From Liolophura sinensis (taxonomy: Eukaryota; Mollusca; Polyplacophora; Chitonida; Chitonidae): a DNA stretch of 64,000 bases. A program made the translations under genes and the position numbers. Of the stretch, positions 1 to 12,627 are shown piece after piece. Where the stretch lies: assembly GCF_032854445.1 (NCBI RefSeq), contig NW_027018092.1:1-64000 (forward strand), read 5' to 3'. Within the stretch, counting starts at the first letter, position 1. Every line of letters starts with the position of its first letter. The notes below the pieces were generated by a model. The model did not search any database and was not told where the DNA came from. It saw only the letters and a list, made by a program, of their open reading frames with translations.

Positions 1-120
1 AACTTTGAAAGCCGTGTATGTGGAACATTTGTCCTTCAAACACAGAACATGAAGGGGAAAACGTCATCGATCCGATCCGGGATCCCGGCCTAGGATCTGC
101 TATTCGCAGATCCATTCTAG
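1..120 (+). mobile_element. Unit 0, 3' fragment cut by window edge
   Basis: Only the last 120 bp of a unit are present, ending in the terminal palindrome, hairpin and CTAG. It shares private variants (ACATTTGTCCTTCAAACACAG region) with the 3' end of unit 41, exactly 55987 bp downstream. Confidence 0.9.
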
Positions 121-345
121 TTATTATTATTATTATTATTAGGGATCCCGTTCTCCCGAACGGGATCCCTATTGTTATTGTTCTGTTTTTTCTTATTATT
201 ATTATTAGGGATCCCGTTCTTCCGGAACGGGATCCCTATTGTTATTGTTCTGTTTTTTCTTATTATTAGGGATCCCGTTCTCCCGAACGGGATCCCTATT
301 GTAATCGTTCTGTTTTTTCTTATTATTATTATTATTATTTTTTTT
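121..345 (+). repeat. Spacer with three palindromic modules
   Basis: (TTA)n interrupted by three hairpin modules, then (TTA)n and a T-run. The second module has the TTCCGG type of loop and the others have TCCC. Downstream of the matching 3' end at unit 41 the spacer (56108-56208) has only one module, so module number changed after the flanking sequence was duplicated. Confidence 0.9.
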
Positions 346-1639
346 TCACCGACTTTGTTCGCATGGAAACTTTTTCACCGTTCAACATACAGGTCTGAAA
401 TTTTGCACACATATTCTGGCGGTGAATACCTCGGGACAAATTCTCAACTTTTTTGCTATGTCACGTGATTCGGCCGCCATATTGGATTTTGTGTAAAATC
501 TTTAAAAATCTTCTTCTCAAGAACCACTGAACCGATCGTTTTCAAATTTGACATACAGGTAGTAGGTCACGAGTTCTTTAAAGTTTGCGAAAATGGTTGA
601 CTTCCGGTCAAAACTCTGGAAGTTCGCCATTGGTCCGAATTTGTGACGTCACAAAAAGTTCTCAAAGTTCAAATGTTCTGAACGTATTCTGGTGTATCGT
701 GAGCTGCTGATTCCGAATCTGCTTGTATTTTTGCATATCTGTGTAACTTTTTGAGATATAAACAAAAAACTCAAAAAAGTGATGTAACTTCAATGACCTC
801 TAACTCGAGAACTATGACAGCTAGAAATGTGCAACCTGCACGAAATTGTAGCCCAAGACATGCTCTTTCGAGCATTCGTCAACAGATTTGAGCTCCGATC
901 AATAGTTTTTTCGCTACAAGCGTTTAAATCACAACACCGTTTTTTGTTTAGAAAAAGACGGGAATCCCATTGCTTTAACATGGAGTTAGATGGGGGACTG
1001 GACTGGGTTTGTAGTATTTGACCTGATGTTTCGGCCACACTGTCCGTGATCTCCCGAAACGGTTGTGGGATGACATTGATTCCAGTTCCCATCTATCTCC
1101 AGTACTCTATTAGATGGCGTAGAGATTTAACTTCAACAGCAAACGACGTGGACCTGTAAAAGTTAGCTTTGTTTTGCGTAGACCTCGTCCCTCTTTACTA
1201 TACGTTAAACAGACCAGGGTGATTGAGAGATATGGACATGTGCCCTGGTATAACTGCTGACTTTCTATCGGTGGCCGAGCTATCAATGGAGCTGTGAGTC
1301 TGTGCATGGCAGGTCGTAGATTGAGATGTGAATGTACAAACTTGCTGTTACACTGGTCGTGTTTTTGCCTTATTTCTTACAAATAGCGGGGTAAGTCTGC
1401 CAAGGGACGACCGTTTTTCACTGGGCATAGCGTAGAATCATCAAGGTCGCTGATCTATTCGAGGGAATGCATATGACCGGCCGACTGCCTCAGTGACAAA
1501 CGGTGTAAGGTCGCATGGAAAGTTTGAAAGCCGTGTATATGGGACATGTGTCCTTCGAACACAGAACATGAAGGGGAAAACGTCATCACTCAGATCCGGG
1601 ATCCCGGCCTAGGATCTGCTATTCGCAGATCCATTCTAG
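346..1639 (+). mobile_element. Unit 1, sub-family A
   Basis: Core of 1294 bp starting TCACCGAC. Sub-family A is marked by GATGTTTCGGCCACACTG and by TATCTCCAG in the right arm of the central inverted repeat, which puts a mismatch in that stem. The octamer is changed to ATGCATAT. The E-box at 462-467, the ETS-like site and the CRE at 644-651 are present. Confidence 0.9.
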
Positions 1640-1696
1640 TTATTAGGGATCCCGTTCTCCCGAACGGGATCCCTATTGTAATCGTTCTGTTTTTTC

Positions 1697-1734
<38 letters not shown>

Positions 1735-1741
1735 TTTTTTT
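1640..1741 (+). repeat. Spacer with one palindromic module
   Basis: TTATT, one module with a TCCC loop, then a long (TTA)n run and a T-run before the next core. Confidence 0.9.
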
Positions 1742-3035
1742 TCACGACTTTGTTCGCATGGAAACTTTTTTACCGTTTAACATACAGGTCTGAAATTTTG
1801 CACACATATTCTGGCGGTGAATACCTCGGGACAAATTCTCCACTTTTTTGCCATGTCACGTGGTTCGGACGCCATATTGGATTTTGTGTAAAATCTTTAA
1901 AAATCTTCTTCTCCAGAACCACTGAACCGATCGGTTTCAAATTTGACATGCAGCTAGTAAGTCAGGAGTTCTTTAAAGTTTGCGAAAATGGTTCACTTCC
2001 GGTCAAAATTCTGGAAGTTCGCCATTGGTCGAATTTATGACGTCACAAAAGTTCTCAAAGTTCAAATGTTCTGAACGTATTCTGGTGTATCTTGAGCTGC
2101 TGATTCTGAATCTGGTTGTATTTTGTGCATATCTGTGTAACTTTTTGAGATATAAGCAAAAAAACTCAAAAAAGTGACGTAAATTCAATGACCTGTAACT
2201 CGAGATCTGTGGGAGCTAGAAATGTGCAACCTGCACGAAATTGTAGCCCAAGACATGCTCTTTCGAGCATTCGTCAACAGATTTGAGCTCCGATCAATAG
2301 TTTTTTCGCTACAAGCGTTTAAATGACAACACCGTTTTTTGTTTAGAAAAAGGTGCTAATCCTATTGCTTTAACATGGAGTTAGATGGGGACAAAACTGG
2401 GTTTGTAGTATTTGACCTGATGCTTTCGGCTACACTGTCCGTGATCTCCCGAAACGGTTGTAGGATGACATTGATTCCAGTTCCCATCTAACTCCAGTAC
2501 TCTATTAGATGGCGTAGAGATCTAACTACAACAGCAAACGACATGGACCTGTAAAAGTTAGCTTTGTTTTGCGCAGACCTCGTGCTCTTTACTATACGTT
2601 AAACAATCCAGGGGTGATTAACAAATATGGATATGTGAACTGGTCCAAGTGCTGACTTTCTAACGATGGCCGAGCTATGAGTGGAGCAGTTAGTCTGTGC
2701 ATGGCATGTCGTGGATTGAGATGTGAATGTACAAACTTGCTGTTACACTGGTCGTGTTTTTGCCTTATTTCTTACAATTAGCGGGCTAAGTCTGCCAAGG
2801 AACGACCGTTTTTCACTGGGCATAGCGTAGCATCATTAAGATCGCCAATCTATTCGAGGGAATGCATATGACCGGCCGACTGCCTCAATGGCGAAAGGTG
2901 TAAGGTCGCATGGAAACTTTGAAAGCCGTGTATGTGAAACATGTGTCCTTCGAACACAGAACATGAAGGGGAAAACTTCATCGGATCCGATCCGGGATCC
3001 CGGCCTAGGATCTGCTATTCGCAGATCCATTCTAG
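1742..3035 (+). mobile_element. Unit 2, sub-family B
   Basis: Core of 1294 bp. The 5' end reads TCACGACTTTG, lacking CC relative to the usual TCACCGAC. Sub-family B (units 2, 19, 25, 27) is marked by GACAAAACTGGG or GAGAAAACTGGG after the left arm and by AACAATCCAGG with ATTAACAAATATGG. It is most like unit 19, about 23.3 kb away. Confidence 0.9.
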
Positions 3036-3062
3036 TTATTATTATTATTATTGTTTTTTTTT

Positions 3063-4337
3063 TCGATTTTGTTAGCAGCAGAACTCCAACACCGTTCAAC
3101 ATAGAAGTTCAAAATTTTGCACACATAATCTTGCGGAAATTTTCTAGGGGTATATTTTTTTTTTTTTGGCTATGTCACGTGGTTCGGCCCGCCATATTGG
3201 ATTTGGTGTATAATCTTTAAAAATCTTCTTCTCCAGAACCACTGAACCGATCATTGTCAAATTTAACATGCAACTAGTAGGTCATGAGTTCTTTAAAGTT
3301 TGCGAAAAATGGTTCACTTCCGATTAAAACTCTGGAAGCTCGCCATTGGTCGAATTTATGACGTCACAAAAAGTTCTCAAAGTTCATTTGTTCTGAACAA
3401 ATTCTGATGTATCTTGAGCTGCTGATTCCGATCTGGTTGTATTTTTTGCATATCTGTGTAACCTTTTTGAGATATGAGCAAAAAACTAACAAAATTACGT
3501 AATTTCAATGGCGTTTTAATCGAGAACTATGGCAGCTAGAAATGTGCAAATTGCATGAAAATGTAGTTCAAGACACGCTCTTTCGATCATTCGTCAACGG
3601 ATTTGAGCTCCGATTAAAAGTTTTCTCGCTAGAAGCGTTTAAAAAACAACACCGTTTTTGTTTAGAAAAAGATGGGAATCCTATTGCTTTAACATGGAGT
3701 TAGATGGGGAATGGACTGGATTTGTAGTATTTGACCTGATGCTTTCGGCTACACTGTCCGTGATCTCCCGAAACCGTTGTAGGATGACATTCAGCTATAC
3801 AGTACTATATTAGATGGCGTAGAGATCTAACTACAACAGTAAACGGCATGCAACTGTGAAAGTTAGCTTTGTTTTGCGTAGACCTCGTCCTCTTTACTAC
3901 ACGTTAAACAGGCCAGGGTAATTGACAGATATGGACATGTGCCGTGGCCCAAGTGCGGGCTTTCTATTGATGGCCGAGCTATCATGAGAGCCGTGAGTCT
4001 GTGCATAGCGTGTCGTGGATTGAGATGTGAATGTACAAACTTGCTGTTACACTGGTCGTGTTTTTGCGTTATTTCTTACAAATAGCGGGCTAAGTATGCC
4101 AAAGGAACGACCGTTTTTCACTAGGCATAGCCTAACTTCATTAAGTCGCCGATCTATTCACGGGAATGCAAATGACCGGCCGACTGCCTCAGTGACAAAC
4201 GGTGTAAGGTCGCATGGAAACTTAGAAAGCCGTGTATGTGGAACATGTGTCCTTCGAACACAGAAGATGAAGGGAAAACGTCATCGATCCGATCCGGGAT
4301 CCCGGCCTAGGATCTGCTATTCGCAGATCCATTCTAG
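3063..4337 (+). mobile_element. Unit 3, sub-family C
   Basis: Core of 1275 bp with the alternative 5' end TCGATTTTGTTAGCAG, after a 27-bp (TTA)nT spacer. Sub-family C (units 3, 7, 18, 23) has CATTCAGCTATACAG in place of the right arm of the central inverted repeat, so that stem cannot form, and also carries GTAAACGGCATGCAACTGTG. Confidence 0.9.
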
Positions 4338-4363
4338 TTATTATTATTATTATTATTTTTTTT

Positions 4364-5653
4364 TCGATTTTGTTAGCAGCAGAAACTCCAACACCGATGA
4401 ACACAGAAGTTCAAAATTTCGTACACATAATCTAGGGGAAATTTTCTAGGGGTATATTTTTTCTTTTTTTGCTATGTCACGTGGTTCGGCCGCCATATTG
4501 GATTTTGTGTAAAATCTTTAAAATCTTCTTCTCCAGAACCACTGAACCGATCGTTTTCAAATTTGACATGCAACTAGTAAGTTAAGAGTTCTTTAAAGTT
4601 TGCGAAAATGGTTCACTTCCAGTTAAAACTCTGGAAGCTCGCTATTGGTCGAATTTGTGACGTCACAAAAAGTTCTTAAAGTTCAATTGTTCTGAACGTA
4701 TTCTGATGTATCTTGAGCTGCTGATTCTGAATCTGGTTGTATTTTTTGCATATCTGTGTAACTTTTTGAGGTATAAACAAAAAACTCAAGAAAGTTACGT
4801 AATTTCAATGACCTGTAACTCAAGAACTATGTCAGCTAGAAATGTGCAACCTGCACGAAATTGTAGTCCAAGACATGCTCTTTCGATCATTCGTCAACGG
4901 ATTTCAGCTCCGATCAATAGTTTTTTCGCTAGAAGCGCTTAAATCACAACACCGTTTTTTGTTTAGAAAAAGACAGGAATCCTATTGCTTTAACATGGAG
5001 TTAGATGGGGACTGGTCTGGGTTTGTAGTATTTAACCTGATGCTTTCGCCTACACTGTCCGTGATCTCCCGAAACGGTTGTAGGATGACATTGATTCCAG
5101 TTCCCATCTAACTCCAGTAATCTATTAGATGGCGTAGATATCTAACTACAACAGCAAACGACGTGGACCTGTAAAAGTTAGATTTGTTTTGCGCAGACCT
5201 CGTCCTCTTTACTATACGTTAAACAGGCCAGGGTGATTGACAGATATGGAGATGTGCCGTGGTCCAAGTGCTGACTTTCTAACGGTGGCCGAGCTATCAG
5301 TGGAGCAGTGAGTCTGTGCATGGCATGTTGTGGATTGAGATGTGAATGTACAAACTTGCTGTTACACTGGTCGTGTTTTTGCCTTATTTCTTACAAATAG
5401 CGGTCTAAGCCTGCCAAGGAATCACCGTTTTTCACTGGGCATAGCGTAGCATCATCAAGGTCGCCGATCTATTCGAGGGAATGCAAATGACCGGCCGACT
5501 GCCTCAGTGACAAACGGTGTAAGGTCGCAAGGTAACTATGAAAGCCGTGTTTGTGGAACATGTGTCCTTCGAACACAGATCATGAAGGGGAAAACGTCAT
5601 CGATCAGATCCGGGATCCCGGCCTAGGATCTGCTATTCGCAGATCCATTCTAG
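4364..5653 (+). mobile_element. Unit 4
   Basis: Core of 1290 bp with the TCGATTTTG 5' end after a 26-bp spacer. The central inverted repeat is intact (arms 4997-5015 and 5097-5115), but the small inner hairpin is spoiled by TTTCGCC for TTTCGGC. Confidence 0.9.
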
Positions 5654-5804
5654 TTATTAGGGATCCCGTTCTTCCCGAACGGGATACCTATTGTTATTGT
5701 TCTGTTTTTTCTTATTATTAGGGATCCCGTTCTTCCGGAACGGGATCCCTATTGTAATCGTTCTGTTTTTTCTTTTTATTATTATTATTATTATTATTTT
5801 TTTT
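5654..5804 (+). repeat. Spacer with two palindromic modules
   Basis: Two modules separated by TTATT, both with variant loops (TTCC and TTCCGG types), followed by (TTA)n and a T-run. Confidence 0.9.
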
Positions 5805-7097
5805 TCACCGACTTTGTTAGCAAGGAAACTTTTACACTGTTCAACATAGAGGTCTCAAATTTCGCACACATATTTTGGCGGTGATTTTCCAGGGATAAAT
5901 TCTCCATTTTTTTTTCATGTCACGTGGTTCGGCCGCCATATTGGATTTTGTGTAAAATCTTTAAAAATCTTCTTCTCAAGAACCACTGAACCGATCGTTT
6001 TCAAATTCGACATGCAGCTAGTAAGTCACGAGTTCTTTAAAGTTTGAGAAAATGGTTCACTTCCGGTCAAAACTCTGGAAGCTCGCCATTGGTCGAATTT
6101 GTGACGTCACAAAAAGTTCTCAAAGTTCAAATGTTCTGAACGTATTCTGATGTATCTTGAGCTGCTGATTCTGAATCTGCTTGTATTTTTTGCATATCTG
6201 TGTAATTTTTTGAGATATTAGCAAAAAACTGAAAAAAGTTACGTAATTTCAATTGCCTTTTAAACGAGAACTATGGCAGCTAGAAATGTGCAACCTGCAC
6301 GAAATTGTAGCCCAAGACATGCTCTTTCGATCAATCGTCAACGGATTTCAGCTCCGATCAAAAGTTTTCTCGCTAGAAGCGCTTAAATGACAACACCGTT
6401 TTTCGCTTAGAAAAAGATGGGAATCCCTTTGCTTTAACATGGAGTTAGATGGGGACTGGACTGGGTTTGTAGTATTTGACCTGATGCTTTCTCCTACACT
6501 GTCCGTGATCTCCCGAAACGGTTGTAGGATGACATTGATTCCAGTTCCCATCAAACTCCAGTACTCTATTAGCTGGCGTAGAGATCTAACTACAACAGCA
6601 ATCGACGTGGACCTGTAAAAGTTAGCTTTGTTTTGCGCAGACCTCGTGCTCTTTACTATACGTTAAACAGGCCAGGGTGACTGACAGATATGGACATGTG
6701 CCGTGCTCCAAGTGCTGAGTTTCTAACGATGGCCGAGCTATCAGTGGAGCAGTGAGCCTGTGCAAGGCAGGTCGTGGATTGAGATGTGAATGTACAAACT
6801 TGCTGTTACACTGGTCGTGTTTTTGCCTTATTTCTTACAACTAGCCGGCTAAGTCTGCCAAAGAACGACCGTTTTTCACTGGGCATAGCGTAGCATCATC
6901 AAGGTCGCCGATCTATTCGAGGGAATGCAAATGATCAGCCGACTGCCTCAGTGACAAACGGTGTAAGGTCGCAAGGTAACTTTAAAAGCCGTGTATGTGG
7001 AACATGTGTCCTTCGAACACAGAACATGAAGGGGAAAACGTCATCAATCCGATCCGGGATCCCGGCCTAGGATCTGCTATTCGCAGATCCATTCTAG
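5805..7097 (+). mobile_element. Unit 5
   Basis: Core of exactly 1293 bp with a TCACCGAC start and the GTTAGCAAGGAAAC variant of the 5' direct repeat. The 3' copy of that repeat is also changed, to TCGCAAGGTAAC. Confidence 0.9.
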
Positions 7098-7276
7098 TTA
7101 TTATTATTATTATTAGGGATCCCGTTCTTCGAACGGGATACCTATTGTTATTGTTCTGTTTTTTAGGGATCCCGTTCTCCCGAACGGGATCCCTATTGTA
7201 ATCGTTCTGTTTTTTCTTCTTATTAGGGATCCCGTTCTCCCGAACGGGATCCCTATTGTTTTCGTTCTGTTTTTTC

Positions 7277-7314
<38 letters not shown>

Positions 7315-7320
7315 TTTTTT
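7098..7320 (+). repeat. Spacer with three palindromic modules
   Basis: Three modules. The first has a short loop, and the first and second abut as TTTTTTAGGG with no TTA between them. A long (TTA)n run follows. Confidence 0.9.
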
Positions 7321-8613
7321 TCACCGACATTGTTCGCATGGAAACTTTTTCACCGTTCAACATAGAGGTCTCAAATTTTGCACACATATTCTGGCGGTGA
7401 ATATCTCGGGACAAATTCTCCACTTTTTTGTTATGTCACGTGGTTCGGCCGCCATGTTGGATTTTGTGTAAAATCTTTAAAAATCTTCTTCTCCAGAACC
7501 ACTGAACCGATCGTTTTCAAATTTGACATGCAGCTAGTAGGTCACGAGTTCTTTAAAGTTTGCGAAAATGGTTCACTTCCGGTCAAAATTCTGGAAGCTC
7601 GCTATTGGTCGAATTTGTGACGTCACAAAAAGTTCTCAAAGTTCAATTGTTCTCAACGTATTCTGATGTATCTTCAGCTGCTCATTCTGAATCTGCTTGA
7701 ATTTTTTTTGTATCTGCAAAACTTTTTGAGATATAAGCAAAAAACTCAAAAAAGTGACGTAACTTTAATGACCTGTAACTCGAGAACTATGGAAGCTAGA
7801 AATGTGCAGCCTGCACGAAATTGTAGTCCAAGACATGCTCTTTCGAGCATTCGTCAATGGATTTGAGCTCCGATCAATAGTTTTCACGCTAGAAGCGTTT
7901 AAATGTCAACACCGTTTTTTTGTTTAGAAAAGATTGGAATCCTATTGATTTAACATGGAGTTAGATGGGGACTGGACTGGGTTTATAGTATTTGACCTGA
8001 TGCTTTCGGCTACACTGTCCGTGATCTCCCGAAACGGTTGTAGGATGACATTGATTCCATTTCACATCTAACTCCAGTATTCTATTAGATGGCGTAGAGA
8101 TCTAACTACAACAGCAAACGACGTGGACCTGTAAAAGTTAGCTTTGTTTTGCGTTGACCTTATCCTCTTTACTATACGTTAAACAGGCCAGGGTGATTGA
8201 CAGATATGGACATGTGCCCTGCTCCAAGTGCTGACTTTCTAACGATGGCCGAGCTATCAGTGGAGCAGTGAGTCTGTGCATGGCAGGTCGTGGATTGAGA
8301 TGTGAATGTACAAACTTGCTGTTACACTGGTCGTGTTTTTGCATTATTTCTTACTAATAGCGGGTTAAGCCTGCCAAGGGACGACTGTTTTTCACTGGGC
8401 ATAGCGTAGCATCATCAAGGTCGCCGATCTATTCGAGGGAATGCAAATGACCAGCCGACTGCCTTAATGACAAACAGTGTAAGGTTGCATGGAATCTTTG
8501 AAAGCCGTGTATGTGGAACATGTGTCCTTCGAACACAGAACGTGAAGATGAAAACGTCATCGATCCGATCCGGGATCCCGGCCTAGGATCTGCTATTCGC
8601 AGATCCATTCTAG
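7321..8613 (+). mobile_element. Unit 6
   Basis: Core of exactly 1293 bp starting TCACCGACATTG. The middle has TTTTTTTTGTATCTGCAAAAC in place of the usual TTTTTGCATATCTGTGTAAC region, a variant shared with units 8, 34 and 41 and so marking a mosaic block. Confidence 0.9.
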
Positions 8614-8630
8614 TTATTATTATTTTTTTT

Positions 8631-9908
8631 TCACCGACTTTGTTCGCATGGAAACTTTTTTACCGTTCAACATACAGGTCTGAAATTTTCCACACATATT
8701 CTGGCGGTGAATATCTCGGGACAAATTCTCCACTTTTTTGTTATGTCACGTGGTTCGTCCGCCATATTGGATTTTGTGTAAAATCTTTAAAAATCTTCTT
8801 CTCCAGAACCACTGAACCGATCAGTTTCAAATTTAACATGCAACTAGTAGGTCATGAGTTCTTTAAAGTTTGCGAAAATGGTTCACTTCCGATCAAAACT
8901 CTGGAAGCTCGCCATTGGTCGAATTTATGACGTCACAAAAAGTTCTTAAAGTTCATTTGTTCTGAACGAATTCTGATGTATATTGAGCTGCTGATTCCGA
9001 ATCTGGTTGTATTTTTTGCATATCTGTGTAACTTTTTGAGATATGAGCAAAAAACTAAAAAAATTACGTAATTTCAATGGCGTTTTAATCGAGAACTATG
9101 GCAGCTAGAAATGTGCAAATTGCATGAAAATGTAGTTCAAGACACGCTCTTTCGATCATTCGTCAACGGATTTGAGCTCCGATTAAAAGTTTTCTCGCTA
9201 GAAGCGTTTTGAAAAACAACACCGTTTTTGTTTAGAAAAAGATGGGAATCCTATTGCTTTAACATGGAGTTAGATGGGGAATGGACTGGATTTGTAGTAT
9301 TTGACCTGATGCTTTCGGCTACACTGTCCGTGATCTCCCGAAACCGTTGTAGGATGACATTCAGCTATACAGTACTATATTAGATGGCGTAGAGATCTAA
9401 CTACAACAGTAAACGGCATGCAACTGTGAAAGTTAGCTTTGTTATGCGTAGACCTCGTCCTCTTTACTACACGTTAAAGAGGCCAGGGTATTTGACAGAT
9501 ATGGACATGTGCCGTGGCCCAAGTGCGGGCTTTCTATTGATGGCCGAGCTATCATAAGAGCCGTGAGTCTGTGCATGGCGTGTCGTGGATTGAGATGTGA
9601 ATGTACAAACTTGCTGTTACACTGGTCGTGTTTTTGCGTTATTTCTTACAAATAGCGGGCTAAGTCTACCAAGGAACGACCGTTTTTCACTAGGCATAGC
9701 CTAACTTCATTAAGTTCGCCGATCTATTCACGGGAATGCAAATGACCGGCCGACTGCCTCAGTGACAAACGGTGTAAGGTCGCATGGAAACTTTGAAAGC
9801 CGTGTATGTGGAACATGTGTCCTTCGAACACAGAACATGAAGGGGAAAACGTCATCGATCCGATCCGGGATCCCGGCCTAGGATCTGCTATTCGCAGATC
9901 CATTCTAG
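8631..9908 (+). mobile_element. Unit 7, sub-family C
   Basis: Core of 1278 bp after a minimal 17-bp spacer. It looks almost identical to unit 18 (23513-24790, same length), 14882 bp away, sharing rare changes such as AAATTTAACATGCAACTAG and TTTTGAAAAACAACACC. The upstream spacers differ. The central right arm is missing. Confidence 0.9.
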
Positions 9909-9937
9909 TTCTTATTATTATTATTATTATTTTTTTT

Positions 9938-11230
9938 TCACCGACTTTGTTAGCAGCAGAACTCAAACACCGTTCAACATAGAGGTCTCAAATTTTGTAC
10001 ACACAATCTGGCGGTGATTTTTCAGGGGTATATTTTTTTGTTTTTTTCTTAAGTCACGTGGTTCGGCCGCCATATTGGATTTTGTGTAAAATCTTTAAAA
10101 ATCTTCTTCTCCAGAACCACTGAACCGATCGTTTTCAAATTCGACATGCAGCTAGTAGGTCACGAGTTCTTTAAAGTTTGCGAAAATGGTTCACTTCCGG
10201 TCAAAATTCTGGAAGCTCGCTATTGGTCGAATTTGTGACGTCACAAAAAGTTCTCAAAGTTCAATATTTCTGAACGTATTCTGATGTATCTTGAGCTACT
10301 CATTCTGAATCTGCTTGTATTTTTTTGGTATCTATAAAACTTTTTGAGATATGAGCAAAAAACTCAAAAAAGTGACGTAAGTTCAATGACCTGTAACTCG
10401 AGAACTATGGCAGCTAGAAATGTGCAACCTGCACGAAATTGTAGCCCAAGACATGCTCTTTCGAGCATTCGTCAACAGATTTATGCTCCGATCAATAGTT
10501 TTTTCGGTAGAGGCGTTTAAATGACAACACCGTTTTTTGTTTAGAAAAGATTGGAATCCTATTGATTTAACATGGAGTTAGATGGGGACTGGACTGGGTT
10601 TGTAGTATTTGACCTGATGCTTTCGCCTACACTGTCCGTGATCTCCTGAAACCGTTGTAGGATGACATTGATTCCAGTTCCCATCTAACTCCAGTATTCT
10701 ATTAGATGGCGTAGAGATCTAACTACAACAGCAAACGACGTGGACCTGTAAAAGTTAGCTTTGTTTTGCGCAGACCTTGTCCTCTTTACTATACGTTAAA
10801 CAGGCCAGGGAGATTGACAGATATGGATATGTGCCCTGGTCCAAGTGCTGACTTTCTAACGATGGCCGAGCTATCAGTGGAGCAGTGAGTCCGTGCATGG
10901 CAGGTCGTGGATTGAGATGTGAATGTACAAACTTGCTGTTACACTGGTCGTGTTTTTGCCTTATTTCTTACAAATAGCGGACTAAGTCTGCCAAGAAACG
11001 ACCGTTTTTCACTGGGCACAGCGTAGCATCATTAGGGTCGCCGATCTATTCGAGGGAATACAAATGACCGCCCGACTGCCTCAGTGACAAACGGTGTAAG
11101 GTCGCATGGAAACATTGAAAGCCGTGTATGTGGAACATGTGTCCTTCGAACACAAAACATGAAGGGGAAAACGTCATCGATCCGATCCGGGATCCCGGCC
11201 TAGGATCTGCTATTCGCAGATCCATTCTAG
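9938..11230 (+). mobile_element. Unit 8
   Basis: Core of exactly 1293 bp. The 5' region is of the TTAGCAGCAGAACTC type with GTACACACAATCTGG, and the middle matches the unit 6 variant. Confidence 0.9.
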
Positions 11231-11284
11231 TTAGGGATCCCGTTCTCCCGAACGGGATCCCTTTTGTTATTGTTCTGTTTTTTC

Positions 11285-11316
<32 letters not shown>

Positions 11317-11324
11317 TTTTTTTT
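11231..11324 (+). repeat. Spacer with one palindromic module
   Basis: CTAG is followed by TT and then the module directly. The module tail is the CCCTTTTGTTATTG variant also seen in the spacers at 42283, 46791 and 52157. Confidence 0.9.
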
Positions 11325-12615
11325 TCGATTTTGTTAGCAGCAGAACTCAAACACCGTTCAAGACAGAATTTCAAAATTTTGCACACATAATCTTGAGGAG
11401 ATTTTCTAGGGGTATACTTTTTTTTTTTTTGGCTATGTCACGTGGTTCGGCCGCCATATTGGATTTTGTGTAAAATCTTTAAAAATCTTCTTCTCAAGAA
11501 CCACTGAACCGATCGGTTTCAAATTCGACATGCAGCTAGTAGGTTACAAGGTCTTTAAAGTTTGCAAAAATGGTTCACTTCCGGTCAAAACTCTGGAAGT
11601 TCGCCATTGGTCGAATTTATGACGTCACAAAAAGTTCTCAAAGTTCAATTGTTCTGAACGTATTCTGGTGTATCTTGAGCTGCTGATTCCGAATCTGCTT
11701 GCATTTTTTATATATCTGTGTAAGTTTTTACGATATAAGCAAAAAACTCAAAAAAGTGACGTAACTTCAATGACCTGTAACTCGAGAACTATGACAGCTA
11801 GAAATGTGCAACCTGCACCAAATTGTAGCCCAAGACATGCTCTTTCGAGCATTCGTCAACAGATTTGAGCTCCGATCAATATTTTTTTCGCTAGAAGCGT
11901 TTCAATCACAACACCGTTTTTTGTTCAGAAAAAGACGGGAATCCTATTGCTTTAACATGGAGTTAGATGGGGAATGGACTGGGTTTGTAGTATTTGACCT
12001 GATGCTTTCGTTTACACTGTCCGTGATCTCCCGAAACCGTTGTACGATGACATTGATTCCATTTCCCATCTAACTCCAGTACTCTATTAGATGGCGTAGA
12101 GATCTAACTACAACAGCAAACGAGGTGGACCTCTGAAAGTTAGCTTTGTTTTGCGCTGACCTCGTGCTCTTTACAATACGTTAAACAGGCCAGGGTGATT
12201 GATAGATATGGACATGTGCCCTGGTCCAAGTGCTGACTTTCTAACGATGGCCGAGCAATCAGTAGAGCAGTGAGTCTGTGCATGGCAGGGCGTGGATTGA
12301 GATGTGAATGTACAAACTTGCTGTTACACTGGGCATGTTTTTGCCTTATTTCTTACAAAAAGCGGGCTAAGTGTGGCAAGAAACGACCGTTTTTCACTGG
12401 GCATAACGTAGCATCTTTAAGGTCGCCGATCTATTCGCTGAAATGCTAATGACCGGCCGACTGCCTCAGTGACAAACGGTGTAAGATCGCATGGAAACTT
12501 TGAAAGCCGTGTATGTGGAACATGTGTCCTTCGAACACAGAACATGAAGGGGAAAACGTCATCGATCAGATCCGGGATCCCGGCCTAGGATCTGCTTTTC
12601 GCAGATCCATTCTAG
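11325..12615 (+). mobile_element. Unit 9
   Basis: Core of 1291 bp with the TCGATTTTG 5' end. Its last ~350 bp match unit 31 (private CATAACGTAGCATCTTTAAGG, TTCGCTGAAATGCTAATG and TGCTTTTCGCAGATCC), while the 5' halves differ, so the two units share only a block. Confidence 0.9.
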
Positions 12616-12627
12616 TTATTTTTTTTT

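Noticed and set aside
172-468. Junction-spanning + strand ORFs as protein-coding genes
   Set aside because: They are made of the terminal palindrome, poly-Ile from TTA repeats and hairpin modules, and are interrupted in most units. Several start in different places, and no protein family is recognisable.
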